From an uncultured Fidelibacterota bacterium (GTDB lineage Bacteria > Fidelibacterota > Marinisomatia > Marinisomatales > UBA1611): 20,566 nt of DNA. The stretch's first letter is position 1. The number at the start of each line of letters is the position of its first letter. A model generated the notes under the pieces. It was given only the letters and a program-made list of their open reading frames with translations, was not told the DNA's origin and ran no database searches. Position numbers and translations under genes: made by a program. Of this stretch, positions 6,608-15,704 are shown piece after piece. Location of the stretch: contig CALCSS010000206.1 in NCBI GenBank assembly GCA_937893835.1, positions 1-20,566 on the forward strand. Reading direction: 5' to 3'.

Positions 6608-8215
6608 ATGAAATATGGTTTTGTCATTGATAATCGCTTATGCATCGGTTGTCATGCCTGTACGGTTGCTTGTAAAAGCGAGCACGATGTGCCCATTGGT
6701 GTGAACCGTACCCATGTGAAATATATAGAAACGGGTGTCTTTCCTAATAATTCTCGCGAATTTTCTGTACATCGCTGTAACCATTGTTCCAATGCACCAT
6801 GCGTTGAGATCTGTCCGACCACAGCACTCTATGATCGTTCTGATGGAGTTGTAGACTTTGATAATGACCGGTGCATTGGGTGCAAGTCATGCATGCAGGC
6901 ATGCCCCTACGATGCACTATATATTGACCCTGAGACCAATACCGCTGCAAAATGTAATTATTGTGCACACAGACTTGATGGAGGATATGAACCAGCATGT
7001 GTAATTGTTTGTCCTGTTGAGGCAATCGTTTCTGGTGACCTAGATGACCAGAATTCTAAGATCTCTGGTTTGGTATCCAGCGAAGATACGATGGTCCGCA
7101 AGCCAGAGAAGAATACTGTTCCAAATCTGTACTATGTGAATGGAACCGATGATATGCTCGATCCTAATTTAACTCAAACCAATTCTGATTATATTTGGTC
7201 AGAACAGTCCAAGGGTGTGGGACACTATGCAAAATATGCTGACAAGCGAGTATCAGAATCAGATACTGAGAATCTATTGATCCAATTGGCAATGGAGAAT
7301 TCGGCTCACTCTGGAGTCTCCATGGATCAGCGATCGATTGACGATGTCGCAAAGGAAATACAAGAGGATGTGGACTCCAAGAGTGCGCGAAGGGTCTATG
7401 ATTCACCGAGCAAGGGTGTTCTTTGGGGTTGGGAGGTAGCTGCATATGTGTGGACCAAGGCTATATCGACCGGGACCTTTTTAATGATGGCCCTATTGAA
7501 CATTATGGGCGGTGATATCAATAAGACAACGGAGTTGTATGGTCTGTTGGTCACCTTGTTCTTCTTGGGTGTGACTGGTGCATTGTTAGTGAAAGATCTG
7601 GATAGGCCAGATAGATTCTTATATGTTCTACTACGTCCACAGTGGAGATCTTGGCTGGTGAGAGGTGCCTATATAATCACGACCTTTGGATTGATAGTGA
7701 CACTACTCCTCATCGATCATTTTTTCCCGCTGGGAATTGGATGGCTATGGTCCCTGGGGGCGATCTTTTCAGTATTAGGCGCGATCTATACCGCATTTCT
7801 CTTCAGTCAGGCCAAGGCGCGAGATCTTTGGCAATCACCTTGGTCAGGGTCAGTGCATATGTTGGTGCATGCCGTTATGGCCGGTTCGGTATCATTGATG
7901 ATGATAGAACCAGGATCAGTTCATTTGATGGCAATTGTATTGAAATATGCCATTGTCTTTAATTTGGTGATATTTTTTAAGGAATTTGCTTTTCATAATG
8001 GGACGCCTGATACACAGAAAGCGATCAGGGGTATGACCAAAGGATATTTTTCAAGCTATTTTTGGATTGGAGTTATCGTTGGGAATATTTTGCCCGTTTT
8101 GGCAATTCAAACCGTTCCAGACTATGCCATTGTTGCGGGCATAATGACACTGGTTGGAATATTCTTAACGGAATTCGTTCGTATTCGTGTTCCTCAAATG
8201 ATTCCACTGAGTTAG
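6608..8215 (+). CDS. Ferredoxin-NrfD fusion: electron-transfer and membrane subunit of a molybdoenzyme
   Basis: Single 535-residue polypeptide joining the PsrB/NrfC-type electron-transfer subunit to the PsrC/NrfD-type quinone-interacting membrane subunit. Residues 1-140 carry 16 cysteines for four [4Fe-4S] clusters: 12/15/18/22, 57/60/65/69, 89/92/95/99 and 116/119/131/135. Residues about 140-270 form a hydrophilic linker containing the conserved NLYYV stretch. Residues about 273-525 contain eight hydrophobic segments, with the NrfD signature DLDRPDRF...LLRPQWRSWL between segments 2 and 3. There is no signal peptide, and with eight helices both termini lie on the same side, so the cluster domain is probably cytoplasmic. 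It shuttles electrons between quinone and the molybdopterin subunit, whose gene starts 2 nt downstream. Separate B and C subunits are the usual arrangement. The substrate cannot be told from this subunit. Confidence 0.9.
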   Translation: MKYGFVIDNRLCIGCHACTVACKSEHDVPIGVNRTHVKYIETGVFPNNSREFSVHRCNHCSNAPCVEICPTTALYDRSDGVVDFDNDRCIGCKSCMQACPYDALYIDPETNTAAKCNYCAHRLDGGYEPACVIVCPVEAIVSGDLDDQNSKISGLVSSEDTMVRKPEKNTVPNLYYVNGTDDMLDPNLTQTNSDYIWSEQSKGVGHYAKYADKRVSESDTENLLIQLAMENSAHSGVSMDQRSIDDVAKEIQEDVDSKSARRVYDSPSKGVLWGWEVAAYVWTKAISTGTFLMMALLNIMGGDINKTTELYGLLVTLFFLGVTGALLVKDLDRPDRFLYVLLRPQWRSWLVRGAYIITTFGLIVTLLLIDHFFPLGIGWLWSLGAIFSVLGAIYTAFLFSQAKARDLWQSPWSGSVHMLVHAVMAGSVSLMMIEPGSVHLMAIVLKYAIVFNLVIFFKEFAFHNGTPDTQKAIRGMTKGYFSSYFWIGVIVGNILPVLAIQTVPDYAIVAGIMTLVGIFLTEFVRIRVPQMIPLS

Positions 8216-8217
8216 AT

Positions 8218-11055
8218 ATGAAGCGTAGTTGGATCGAGACATTTTCTGAATCCTTGGGCCTTATTCCAAAGATATCAGATCGTCCAGATTGGTCTGAGGA
8301 GTTTGCGATGGAGGGTCCGAGAGAGCTATACAAATACCCCGACCCCAGTGAGTGGAATGATTTTATTGAATTGGATCCTTCGGTGTGGCCAGAGAAAAGG
8401 GAAAGACATTATTCAATCGTTCCAACGACCTGCTTCAATTGTGAGTCGGCGTGTGGGCTATTGGCCTATATTGACAAGGACTCTGACGAAGTTAGAAAAT
8501 TTGAGGGTAATCCCCACCATCCAGGTAGTCGTGGCAGGAATTGTGCAAAGGGGCCTGCCACCATAAATCAGATCAATGATACTGAACGAATCCTCTATCC
8601 CATGAAGCGAGTTGGTAATAGGGGAGAGGGTAAATGGGAGCAAATCAGTTGGACTCAAGCATTGAGTGAGATATCAGAGAAGATCGCCTCTTCATTACGG
8701 AAGAGAAAGGATGGTGTGGTCTATCACGTTGGGCGACCAGGTCATGAAGGTTACGCAGAGCGTGTGCTGAAGGCATGGGGTGTGGATGGGCATAACTCTC
8801 ATACAAATATTTGTTCTGCAGGTGCAAGAACTGGATATGCTCTCTGGCATAAATATGATAGACCCAGTCCAGATCATACAAATGCGAAGGTGATCCTATT
8901 GGCGTCCTCACATCTGGAAACAGGTCATTATTTCAATCCACATGCTCAGAGAATAATGGAAGGAATGATGAAAGGTGCAAAATTGATCGTGCTGGACCCT
9001 AGATTGTCAAACACAGCATCCATGGCCGATGAGTGGTTACCAACCTATCCCGGAAGTGAGTCAGCGATTTTTATGGCAATTGCAAAGATCTTGGTGGACG
9101 AGGATCTCTATGACCGTCATTATCTTGAGAACTGGGTAAATTGGGATGAATATCTAAAATACCTGCATCCTGATGACCCAATAGAATTCGATCAATTCAT
9201 AAAAAGATTAAAGGAGGAATGGTCAGAGTATACTCCTGAATATGCAGCTGAAGAGGCTCAGATTGATGTTGAACAGATCATTCGTATTGCAAGACTGATC
9301 GGAGAGGCCGGTAGTAGGCTCTCTTCACATGTTTGGCGCGGACCATCAATTGGAAATCTAGGAGGGTGGCAGGTTTCTCGTACTCTTCATTTGCTCAATG
9401 TTCTTACTGGGTCTGTTGGTTCGGAGGGAGGTACCTCGCCAAGTGCCTGGAATAAATTTCATCCAGAATTCTTTGATTCTCCTCCAGGACCAGACGCTTG
9501 GAATGAAATCAATTGGCCACGTGAGTACACTCTTGCACACTATGAAATGAGTCAGATACTGCCTCATCTCTTAAAGGATAATAGAGGGAATCTGGATGTC
9601 TATTTCACTCGAGTGTTTAATCCTGTCTGGACATATCCAGATGGATTCACCTGGATCGAGATGCTCACTGATAAGGAAAAGGTCGGTTGTCATATTGCGT
9701 TGACCCCCACCTGGAATGAGACAGCATTCTTTGCGGATTATGTTTTACCCATGGGACATGCATCAGAGAGGCATGACCTTAACTCTTATGAGACCCAGGC
9801 AGGGATATGGATCGCATTTCGGCAACCAGTATTGAGAGAAAAAGCACGCAGAGATGGTAAGGATATCAATTTTACATATGATGTTAATCCAGGGGAAGTG
9901 TGGGAAGAGGATGAGTTTTGGATTGAGTTATCATGGTTAATTGATAAGGATGAAGATCTAGGCATCCGCGAACATTTCATGAGTCCATATCGTAAAGGCG
10001 AGAAGATCAATATTGATGAATACTATCAATACATCTTTGAAAATACTGATGGTTTACCTGAAACAGCAGAGAAAGAGGGAATGACCCCTCTTGATTATAT
10101 GAGGAAATATGGTGCATTCCTTGTTGACGACAATATCTATAAGAGCAATGAGCGACCCATCAATGATGAGAATGTTGAAGTATCTTCAAATGGTCAGATC
10201 ACTAGAGATGGTCATGTGGTGGGAATCCAGGTTGATGGCAAAATGCATGCTGGGTTTCCTACTCCATCCAAGAGGCAGGAACTCTTTTCCAAGACAATGG
10301 TCAATTTTGGATATCCAGAGCATGCCACGCCTGGATATAGGATCAAGAGTCACGTTCATCCAGATGAAATGGACAAGAATAAGAATGAATGCATCCTATT
10401 ACCAAACTTCAGATTACCAACACACATTCACTCACGCTCTGCAAATGCAAAGTGGCTTACCGAGATAGCACACCGAAATCCAATATGGATCCATACAAAA
10501 GATGCTAAAAGAATTGGTGTTGAAAATGGAGACCTACTGAAGATAACCACGGAGATCGGATGGTTTGTAGATAAAGTATGGGTAACAGAGGCAATTAAAC
10601 CAGGAGTGGTCGCTTGTTCGCATCATATCGGTAGATGGCGGAGGCAACAGGATGAGGGCAATCGTTTCATGACCAATACGGTTGACATACAAAATATGGG
10701 TAATGGTCAGTGGAAGATGAGAACCGTGAAAGGTATCGAGTCCTGGAAGACCCAAGACCCAGACACCAATAGAGTATGGTGGAGAGATGGAGGTGTGCAT
10801 CAGAACATAACACACGCAACCAATCCAGATCCAATATCAGGTGCACATTGTTGGTTGCAAAAGGTCAGTATATCAAAGCCGGGTCCCGATGAGAACTATG
10901 GCGACATATTCGTAGATACCAATAAATCGTTTGATCATTATAAAAAATGGAATGAATGGGCCAAGAAAAACGAGACACATCCAAATGGATTGAGACGACC
11001 TCTTTGGATGGGAAGGCCACTCGCTCCGCAAGAAGAACAATTCTATATAAAATAA
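8218..11055 (+). CDS. Molybdopterin oxidoreductase catalytic subunit (PsrA/SoeA-like)
   Basis: Catalytic subunit of a DMSO-reductase-superfamily complex. The ATG at 8218 gives 945 residues, 2 nt after the ferredoxin-NrfD stop; the frame stays open upstream but there it only overlaps the membrane gene. A [4Fe-4S] cluster motif is at C72-x2-C75-x3-C79 with C109 in GSRGRNCAKG. The likely Mo ligand is C199 in HTNICSAGAR. LIVLDPRLSNTA is a pterin-cofactor contact region, and the C-terminal beta-barrel domain has VACSHHIGRW. No twin-arginine signal is present: the N-terminus (MKRSWIETF...) is hydrophilic. A cytoplasmic active site is therefore likely, matching SoeA-type sulfite dehydrogenase better than Tat-exported PsrA/PhsA. 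Candidate substrates are sulfite, polysulfide/thiosulfate or another oxyanion. The cdo-mobA neighbours favour sulfur chemistry, but this is inference. Confidence 0.88.
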   Translation: MKRSWIETFSESLGLIPKISDRPDWSEEFAMEGPRELYKYPDPSEWNDFIELDPSVWPEKRERHYSIVPTTCFNCESACGLLAYIDKDSDEVRKFEGNPHHPGSRGRNCAKGPATINQINDTERILYPMKRVGNRGEGKWEQISWTQALSEISEKIASSLRKRKDGVVYHVGRPGHEGYAERVLKAWGVDGHNSHTNICSAGARTGYALWHKYDRPSPDHTNAKVILLASSHLETGHYFNPHAQRIMEGMMKGAKLIVLDPRLSNTASMADEWLPTYPGSESAIFMAIAKILVDEDLYDRHYLENWVNWDEYLKYLHPDDPIEFDQFIKRLKEEWSEYTPEYAAEEAQIDVEQIIRIARLIGEAGSRLSSHVWRGPSIGNLGGWQVSRTLHLLNVLTGSVGSEGGTSPSAWNKFHPEFFDSPPGPDAWNEINWPREYTLAHYEMSQILPHLLKDNRGNLDVYFTRVFNPVWTYPDGFTWIEMLTDKEKVGCHIALTPTWNETAFFADYVLPMGHASERHDLNSYETQAGIWIAFRQPVLREKARRDGKDINFTYDVNPGEVWEEDEFWIELSWLIDKDEDLGIREHFMSPYRKGEKINIDEYYQYIFENTDGLPETAEKEGMTPLDYMRKYGAFLVDDNIYKSNERPINDENVEVSSNGQITRDGHVVGIQVDGKMHAGFPTPSKRQELFSKTMVNFGYPEHATPGYRIKSHVHPDEMDKNKNECILLPNFRLPTHIHSRSANAKWLTEIAHRNPIWIHTKDAKRIGVENGDLLKITTEIGWFVDKVWVTEAIKPGVVACSHHIGRWRRQQDEGNRFMTNTVDIQNMGNGQWKMRTVKGIESWKTQDPDTNRVWWRDGGVHQNITHATNPDPISGAHCWLQKVSISKPGPDENYGDIFVDTNKSFDHYKKWNEWAKKNETHPNGLRRPLWMGRPLAPQEEQFYIK

Positions 11056-11104
11056 CTTTTTAATTCGTCAGACGGACCTCCTCACTTCAGAGCCATCATT
11101 ATCA

Positions 11105-11133
11105 TTGACATTATGGAATTATTCACATAGTAT
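11105..11133 (+). promoter_or_regulatory. Sigma70-type promoter for the susCD operon
   Basis: A perfect -35 box TTGACA (11105-11110) is followed by 17 nt and the -10 box TAGTAT (11128-11133, 4 of 6 matches). Transcription would start near 11140, leaving about 30 nt of leader, with GGAG (11160-11163) 6 nt before the ATG at 11170. It lies in the 114-nt gap after the molybdoenzyme gene, indicating that the receptor operon has its own promoter. I see no convincing terminator between the two operons. Confidence 0.6.
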
Positions 11134-11169
11134 TCAATTCACTTTTTAAATCAAACCCTGGAGAAATTC

Positions 11170-14100
11170 ATGAAAGCTTATCTCAGAGTATTGCCTATCA
11201 TGCTATTCGCGAACTATTTGTTGGCGACGGTCACTGGTACGGTAAGCGATGAGAATGGTCAGCCTCTTTTTGGCGCAAATGTATTGGTAGAAGGTACCAA
11301 TATGGGTGCTGCGACAAGCGAGGATGGTTTATTCTCAATAGACTACGATCCAACTGGAGAATTCTCAATTGTAGCAACATATATTGGATACAAGAAGATG
11401 GTACTAACGACAGCGAATACGGAAAATATTGTGTTCAATCTCAAGCAGGATGTTTTTGCGTCCGAGACGGTTGTGGTAACTGGTATGGCATCCGAAAGGA
11501 GTTTCGGAAATACGGAGGTTTCAGTTTCTAGGCTTGATGCTTCAGAGTTAACGGAGACAAATGCTTTCAGTGATGTATCTCAATTGCTTTATGGTAAGGT
11601 ATCCGGCGTGGATATCCGAAAAGCAAGTGGGAACGTCGGAGGAGGTTTTCGATTTGATGTGCGAGCAGGCGGTGGGCTGAATGGTGATGAGCAACCCGTC
11701 ATCTATGTAGATGGTGTTAGGTTGGACAATGAAGAATATAAAAATTATTATGCAGGTGGACAGGGTTTTTCGACCTTAGCTGATTTAAATCCAGAGGATA
11801 TTGAGAATATCGAGGTGCTTAAAGGCCCTGCTGCTGCGACCACCTATGGTACTAATGGTTCTAATGGTGTGGTACTGATAACCACAAAGAGAGGCGGTAA
11901 GCAAAATAGACTTGATGGTAAGGCATACACACTTAGGTATAAAAATGTGACTGGTACAAATGAGCAGTCCTATGACTTTAGCATTGATGATGGTTACTAT
12001 TCTTGGGATGAGTTGAACATGGTCCATACCCCAGGTACTATCGAACAACATAATGTGAGTGTGACAGGTGGAACTGGTGGATTGAACTATTATGTTGCGC
12101 TGGATGATCGATATGAAGAGGGATTGGTCTTGAATAAGAATCAGAACTACATGGATCGTCAGAGTGCACGGCTCAATCTTGACATCGCTGCTGCGGAAAA
12201 CCTAAATATCTCTCTTACAACAAACTATGTGTCCAGTCAAAAGACCTTACCTCAAAATGATAATAACATCTTTGGATGGTTAGGTAATACATATTGGGCA
12301 ACTGCTGAATATGATGAGAATGGAGAGCCATTGTTGAATAGTGCTGATGACAATGATGGTAGTGGACGTCCAGATGGAACACAACAATACCAACCATTCA
12401 ATTGGCTAGACAGTGCCAGTATCCATGATAAGATCCAATATAGATCAGATTCAAAGAGGTTCATTGGTTCATTGTCCATGAAATACAGGCCATTCAGTGA
12501 TTCTGATATGGCGGGTGGACTTCTACAGAACTTCTCCATTAATGGTCGTATTGGTATTGATGATTCACATATCAAGGAAGACCTAAACTTTAAAACACCA
12601 TTTCCCTTCATATGGCCATTAGGGCGTAAAGGTCTCTATCTGCGTCAAAACCAAGAGATGTCCTATGAGTTTGGTTTTTCGTACAGCTATAATTTTGGTC
12701 CAGTGCAATCCAGGACCTCATTCACTAGACAGGCCTTCGATCTAAATTATCAAGGTCTTGGACTTGAGAAACAGGATTTCAATACACCAGCAATATCCAA
12801 TGTGGGTGCAGGGGAACAATTGAACTATGGAGATGAGGACTTCTCTCACTCTCGTGATGGTGGGAGTGCGTTTACGGAAGAACTATCTTATAATGATGAA
12901 TTCTTCATGACATTGTCCAACCGTACAGATTTCGCAAGTTCCATCGGTGTGGATGCCAATCAGATCTCATACAATGGATGGAGACTTGGGTGGCGTGTTG
13001 ACAAGACCCTATCTGGATTCATGCCTTCATTTGTCACTCTTCTCAAGCCTCGCTTGGCATATGGTGAGAGTGGTGTGCTCCCTGGGCTAGCAGATAACAT
13101 TGCACTACTATGGCAGGCATCGACCGGTGGTGTTGGAAGCGGTGCATCCATCAGTAATATTGGAAACCCCTCCATTGAACCAGAGAAGATCGCAGAAAAT
13201 GAGTATGGGATTGATCTGGAGATGGAATTACCAAGCAATCTAGGTGCTTTGAGAGTGGAGTATACTCAATATGAGCAGAATGCTGAAAATTCATTGGTCG
13301 GAAGAGCAAACTCCCCATCCACTGGATTGACTGCAAGTGATATGCCCATAAACGTTGGCGAGATGAAGATGTCAGGTAGTGAACTGTTATTGAAGTATTC
13401 AACCGATCTTGGAGGATTCATAGGACGACCAAATTTGCTAACGGCTGATATCACATATTCTTCTAGTCATAATGAGAATGAGGTCATACGATTGGATGAT
13501 GGTCAGTTTGAGGCACAACCGATCTATGATGGTTTTCTAATGCAAGTCATTCAACCGGGTCTACCAAAGTATTCATGGTATAATTTTGGTGTCACTGGTG
13601 CAACTTTTGGTGATGATGGACTCTATACTGGTGTACAGGTAGATACGGTCACACAGGACATGTGGAATTCAGATTCAACATACCTCGAGAGGTATGCTGG
13701 TGCCACGGGAGTTGGTAGTAGTTACAAGAAGTATCTTGGTCTTTCAGCTCCATCAGATCTCAAGTTCCTTTCTCTTAATTTTAATATCATGAAAAACCTT
13801 AAGGTCTATGCTCTGGTCAACTGGAAATCGGGGCATAAAATGCTTAATGATACCAAGAGATATGGTGTCTTCTTTGGAAGTAACAAGATCAGGAATGACC
13901 TTGGTGACCAAATTGGTTTCGGTGGCGCTGATCCTCTATCTGGCATTGATCCTTTGGTTGATTTTGATGATGAAGGAAATATATCAGGCATCAAATCTGG
14001 GAAGGACCAAGAATATAAGGATGCTGCAAATGCATTTGCACGAAGTGACGCAAGTTACCCATCGAACTACCTTAGTGATGCTAGTTTCACTAGGTTGAAA

Positions 14101-14331
14101 GAAGTGAGTGTCAGTTACAATGTGCGTGATCTTCTCCAGCGATTCAATCTCAATGTTGTTAATGATGTCCAAGTCTATTACTCTATTCAAAATCTTTGGA
14201 CCAAGACCGATTATAGTGGAGCCGATCCAGAGATAAACTGGAGTGGAGCAACATCTAGCGAGAGAGGTCAGGATTTTCTTACGGCAATGAACCCAAGAGT
14301 CTATACTTTTGGCGTAACGGTAACTTTCTAA
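11170..14331 (+). CDS. SusC/RagA-type TonB-dependent outer-membrane receptor
   Basis: Outer-membrane active transporter, the barrel half of a SusCD importer. The 1053 residues begin with a short signal peptide (about 1-19). A carboxypeptidase-regulatory-like beta-sandwich follows at about 20-95 (TGTVSDENGQPLFGANVLV), then a TonB-box-like ETVVVTG at 99-105. The plug domain is at about 110-240 (LLYGKVSGVDIR, QPVIYVDGVRL, EVLKGPAAATTYG, GVVLITTKRG), and a long 22-strand-type barrel ends in the aromatic outer-membrane signature YTFGVTVTF. All elements expected of the family are present and the gene is intact. The susD-like gene starts 10 nt downstream behind a strong Shine-Dalgarno. The ligand cannot be read from the sequence; the absence of glycan enzymes and the S9 peptidase downstream suggest oligopeptides, as for RagAB, over polysaccharide. 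Confidence 0.93.
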   Translation: MKAYLRVLPIMLFANYLLATVTGTVSDENGQPLFGANVLVEGTNMGAATSEDGLFSIDYDPTGEFSIVATYIGYKKMVLTTANTENIVFNLKQDVFASETVVVTGMASERSFGNTEVSVSRLDASELTETNAFSDVSQLLYGKVSGVDIRKASGNVGGGFRFDVRAGGGLNGDEQPVIYVDGVRLDNEEYKNYYAGGQGFSTLADLNPEDIENIEVLKGPAAATTYGTNGSNGVVLITTKRGGKQNRLDGKAYTLRYKNVTGTNEQSYDFSIDDGYYSWDELNMVHTPGTIEQHNVSVTGGTGGLNYYVALDDRYEEGLVLNKNQNYMDRQSARLNLDIAAAENLNISLTTNYVSSQKTLPQNDNNIFGWLGNTYWATAEYDENGEPLLNSADDNDGSGRPDGTQQYQPFNWLDSASIHDKIQYRSDSKRFIGSLSMKYRPFSDSDMAGGLLQNFSINGRIGIDDSHIKEDLNFKTPFPFIWPLGRKGLYLRQNQEMSYEFGFSYSYNFGPVQSRTSFTRQAFDLNYQGLGLEKQDFNTPAISNVGAGEQLNYGDEDFSHSRDGGSAFTEELSYNDEFFMTLSNRTDFASSIGVDANQISYNGWRLGWRVDKTLSGFMPSFVTLLKPRLAYGESGVLPGLADNIALLWQASTGGVGSGASISNIGNPSIEPEKIAENEYGIDLEMELPSNLGALRVEYTQYEQNAENSLVGRANSPSTGLTASDMPINVGEMKMSGSELLLKYSTDLGGFIGRPNLLTADITYSSSHNENEVIRLDDGQFEAQPIYDGFLMQVIQPGLPKYSWYNFGVTGATFGDDGLYTGVQVDTVTQDMWNSDSTYLERYAGATGVGSSYKKYLGLSAPSDLKFLSLNFNIMKNLKVYALVNWKSGHKMLNDTKRYGVFFGSNKIRNDLGDQIGFGGADPLSGIDPLVDFDDEGNISGIKSGKDQEYKDAANAFARSDASYPSNYLSDASFTRLKEVSVSYNVRDLLQRFNLNVVNDVQVYYSIQNLWTKTDYSGADPEINWSGATSSERGQDFLTAMNPRVYTFGVTVTF

Positions 14332-14341
14332 GGAGGCAATA

Positions 14342-15607
14342 ATGAAGAATTTAATTACTATTGGTTTAGTTGCTCTCATGATGGTGAACATCTCATGTGA
14401 GGATAAATGGTTCCAAGAAGTTGATCCACTAAAAGATGTGGCAGAAGATAGAGAATTGAAAGGACGTGATGGTCTTCCTTTTCTCGTAAAAGGTGTACTG
14501 GTCAAACAGATGCATGTCCATGCTGGTTTGGCAAGTAGCAGTGACCTGGTATCTGATCAGATCGAGTTCAGCCAGAACGTTCAAAATGCCACCTTCACCT
14601 CGTATGACCAATTGGACGGCAGAGGAAGAGTCGACGTTGCTGATGATGGTTCTACATACGACGATAACTTCTCTTGCGTTGGTGCTTATGAGGGTGTTGG
14701 ACAATTTCGTAAGCATGCCGATCTCTTGGTCGAAACAGTATCAGTACTGGAGGTATCAGAGGCCACGTCAGATGATACATCAGCCTATTACACTGGATAT
14801 CTATGTGGTGGCATGGCACGAGCATGGTATGCCACCTATTTTGCTTTGACGGATGATGGTGAGCCAGGAAGTCCTATTGATGATAGTCCCATGATATATG
14901 ATGGTGACATGTTTGCAGATGCACGTTCCAAATATTCAGCGGCATTACCCTATGCCAATGATGCCCAAACAAGACTCCTTCACTCACTGATGGGAAAAAC
15001 CTATCTCTTGGAGGAAAACTATACAGACGCTGCTTCACATCTAGAGCAAGGCATGACCGTTGGTGATGCTCCATATCAAACTCTGTATGCGCCAGAGTAT
15101 ACCAATGACTATTACCAGCAAATGGGTGTTGGTCGTACACAGGGTATTGTGGCATATAGATTCTTGGATTATATCACAGCCGACCCTCTTGAGGCAAATA
15201 GACTTCCAATGACAGAGGCACCCACTACTGGCGATCAACGCCATGTTCAAACGAAATATGATGAGGGTTCAGACCCGGTAGATGTCATGTCTTGGCAAGA
15301 GAATCATTTGATGCTTGCTGAGGTATCACTCAGAGGCGCAAGTGTTACTGTCTCTGCGCTAGATGCAGTCAATGCGGTTAGGACACCATATGGCCTTTCA
15401 GCACTTGATAATGTTGACCTTGATGTCCTTTATGATGAACGCGACAAGGAACTCTGGTGTACGGGAAACAGAGCATCAGACCAGACCAGATGGAATCGTT
15501 GGCATACAACATCAAATATTGCGACTGACATGGAAGAGACCATTTATGGAAATTGGCAGTACCTATCGATCTCCTTGTTCGAGAAGAACAATAATCCCAA
15601 TCTTTAA
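14342..15607 (+). CDS. SusD/RagB-type surface lipoprotein
   Basis: Substrate-binding lipoprotein that caps the SusC barrel at the cell surface. The 421 residues start with a lipoprotein signal whose Cys is residue 19 (NISC, a loose lipobox) followed by acidic residues (E20, D21), resembling the Bacteroidota surface-export signal. Helical TPR-like repeats are visible around 190-240 (RSKYSAALPYA, MGKTYLLEENYTDAASHLEQ). The C-terminal family motif is LYDERDKELWCTGNRASDQTRW near 363-384 (family ER..EL..EG.R..DL.RW), with LMLAEVSLRG upstream. It is shorter than typical SusD proteins (about 500-550), so a compact ligand is possible. AGGAGG at 14331-14336, overlapping the susC stop, is an ideal ribosome binding site 5 nt before this ATG. 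The transcript ends at the terminator 14 nt downstream. Confidence 0.9.
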   Translation: MKNLITIGLVALMMVNISCEDKWFQEVDPLKDVAEDRELKGRDGLPFLVKGVLVKQMHVHAGLASSSDLVSDQIEFSQNVQNATFTSYDQLDGRGRVDVADDGSTYDDNFSCVGAYEGVGQFRKHADLLVETVSVLEVSEATSDDTSAYYTGYLCGGMARAWYATYFALTDDGEPGSPIDDSPMIYDGDMFADARSKYSAALPYANDAQTRLLHSLMGKTYLLEENYTDAASHLEQGMTVGDAPYQTLYAPEYTNDYYQQMGVGRTQGIVAYRFLDYITADPLEANRLPMTEAPTTGDQRHVQTKYDEGSDPVDVMSWQENHLMLAEVSLRGASVTVSALDAVNAVRTPYGLSALDNVDLDVLYDERDKELWCTGNRASDQTRWNRWHTTSNIATDMEETIYGNWQYLSISLFEKNNNPNL

Positions 15608-15620
15608 ATAAAATAAAGAA

Positions 15621-15653
15621 AAAAAAGCCTTCTTAACAGAAGGCTTTTTTTTT
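15621..15653 (+). terminator. Rho-independent terminator after susCD
   Basis: A 7-bp perfect stem GCCTTCT/AGAAGGC with a 4-nt TAAC loop is preceded by a run of A and followed by nine T (15645-15653). The flanking A/T runs extend the pairing. It is symmetric, so it could also work on the opposite strand. It separates susCD from the S9 peptidase gene. Confidence 0.93.
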
Positions 15654-15704
15654 GATATATAGACAAATGATGAAATCCAAATCATGTTAAATAAGGTATC
15701 AATT

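Noticed and set aside
8062..8217. Longer N-terminus for the molybdopterin subunit
   Set aside because: The frame is open back to about 8062, but this lies entirely within the NrfD membrane gene and encodes nothing like the family; ATG 8218, 2 nt after the upstream stop, is the natural start.
6608..11055. Calling the complex psrABC (polysulfide reductase)
   Set aside because: Similarity is at superfamily level only; there is no Tat signal and the B and C parts are fused, so I leave the symbol empty and the substrate open.
11064..11078. CGTC-A-GACG palindrome after the molybdoenzyme gene
   Set aside because: The loop is too small to form a hairpin and no T tract follows; chance palindrome.
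13984..14505. Long antisense open frame (173 codons) across the susC/susD junction
   Set aside because: It is wholly antisense to two well-supported genes, shows no family motif and has shadow-like composition.
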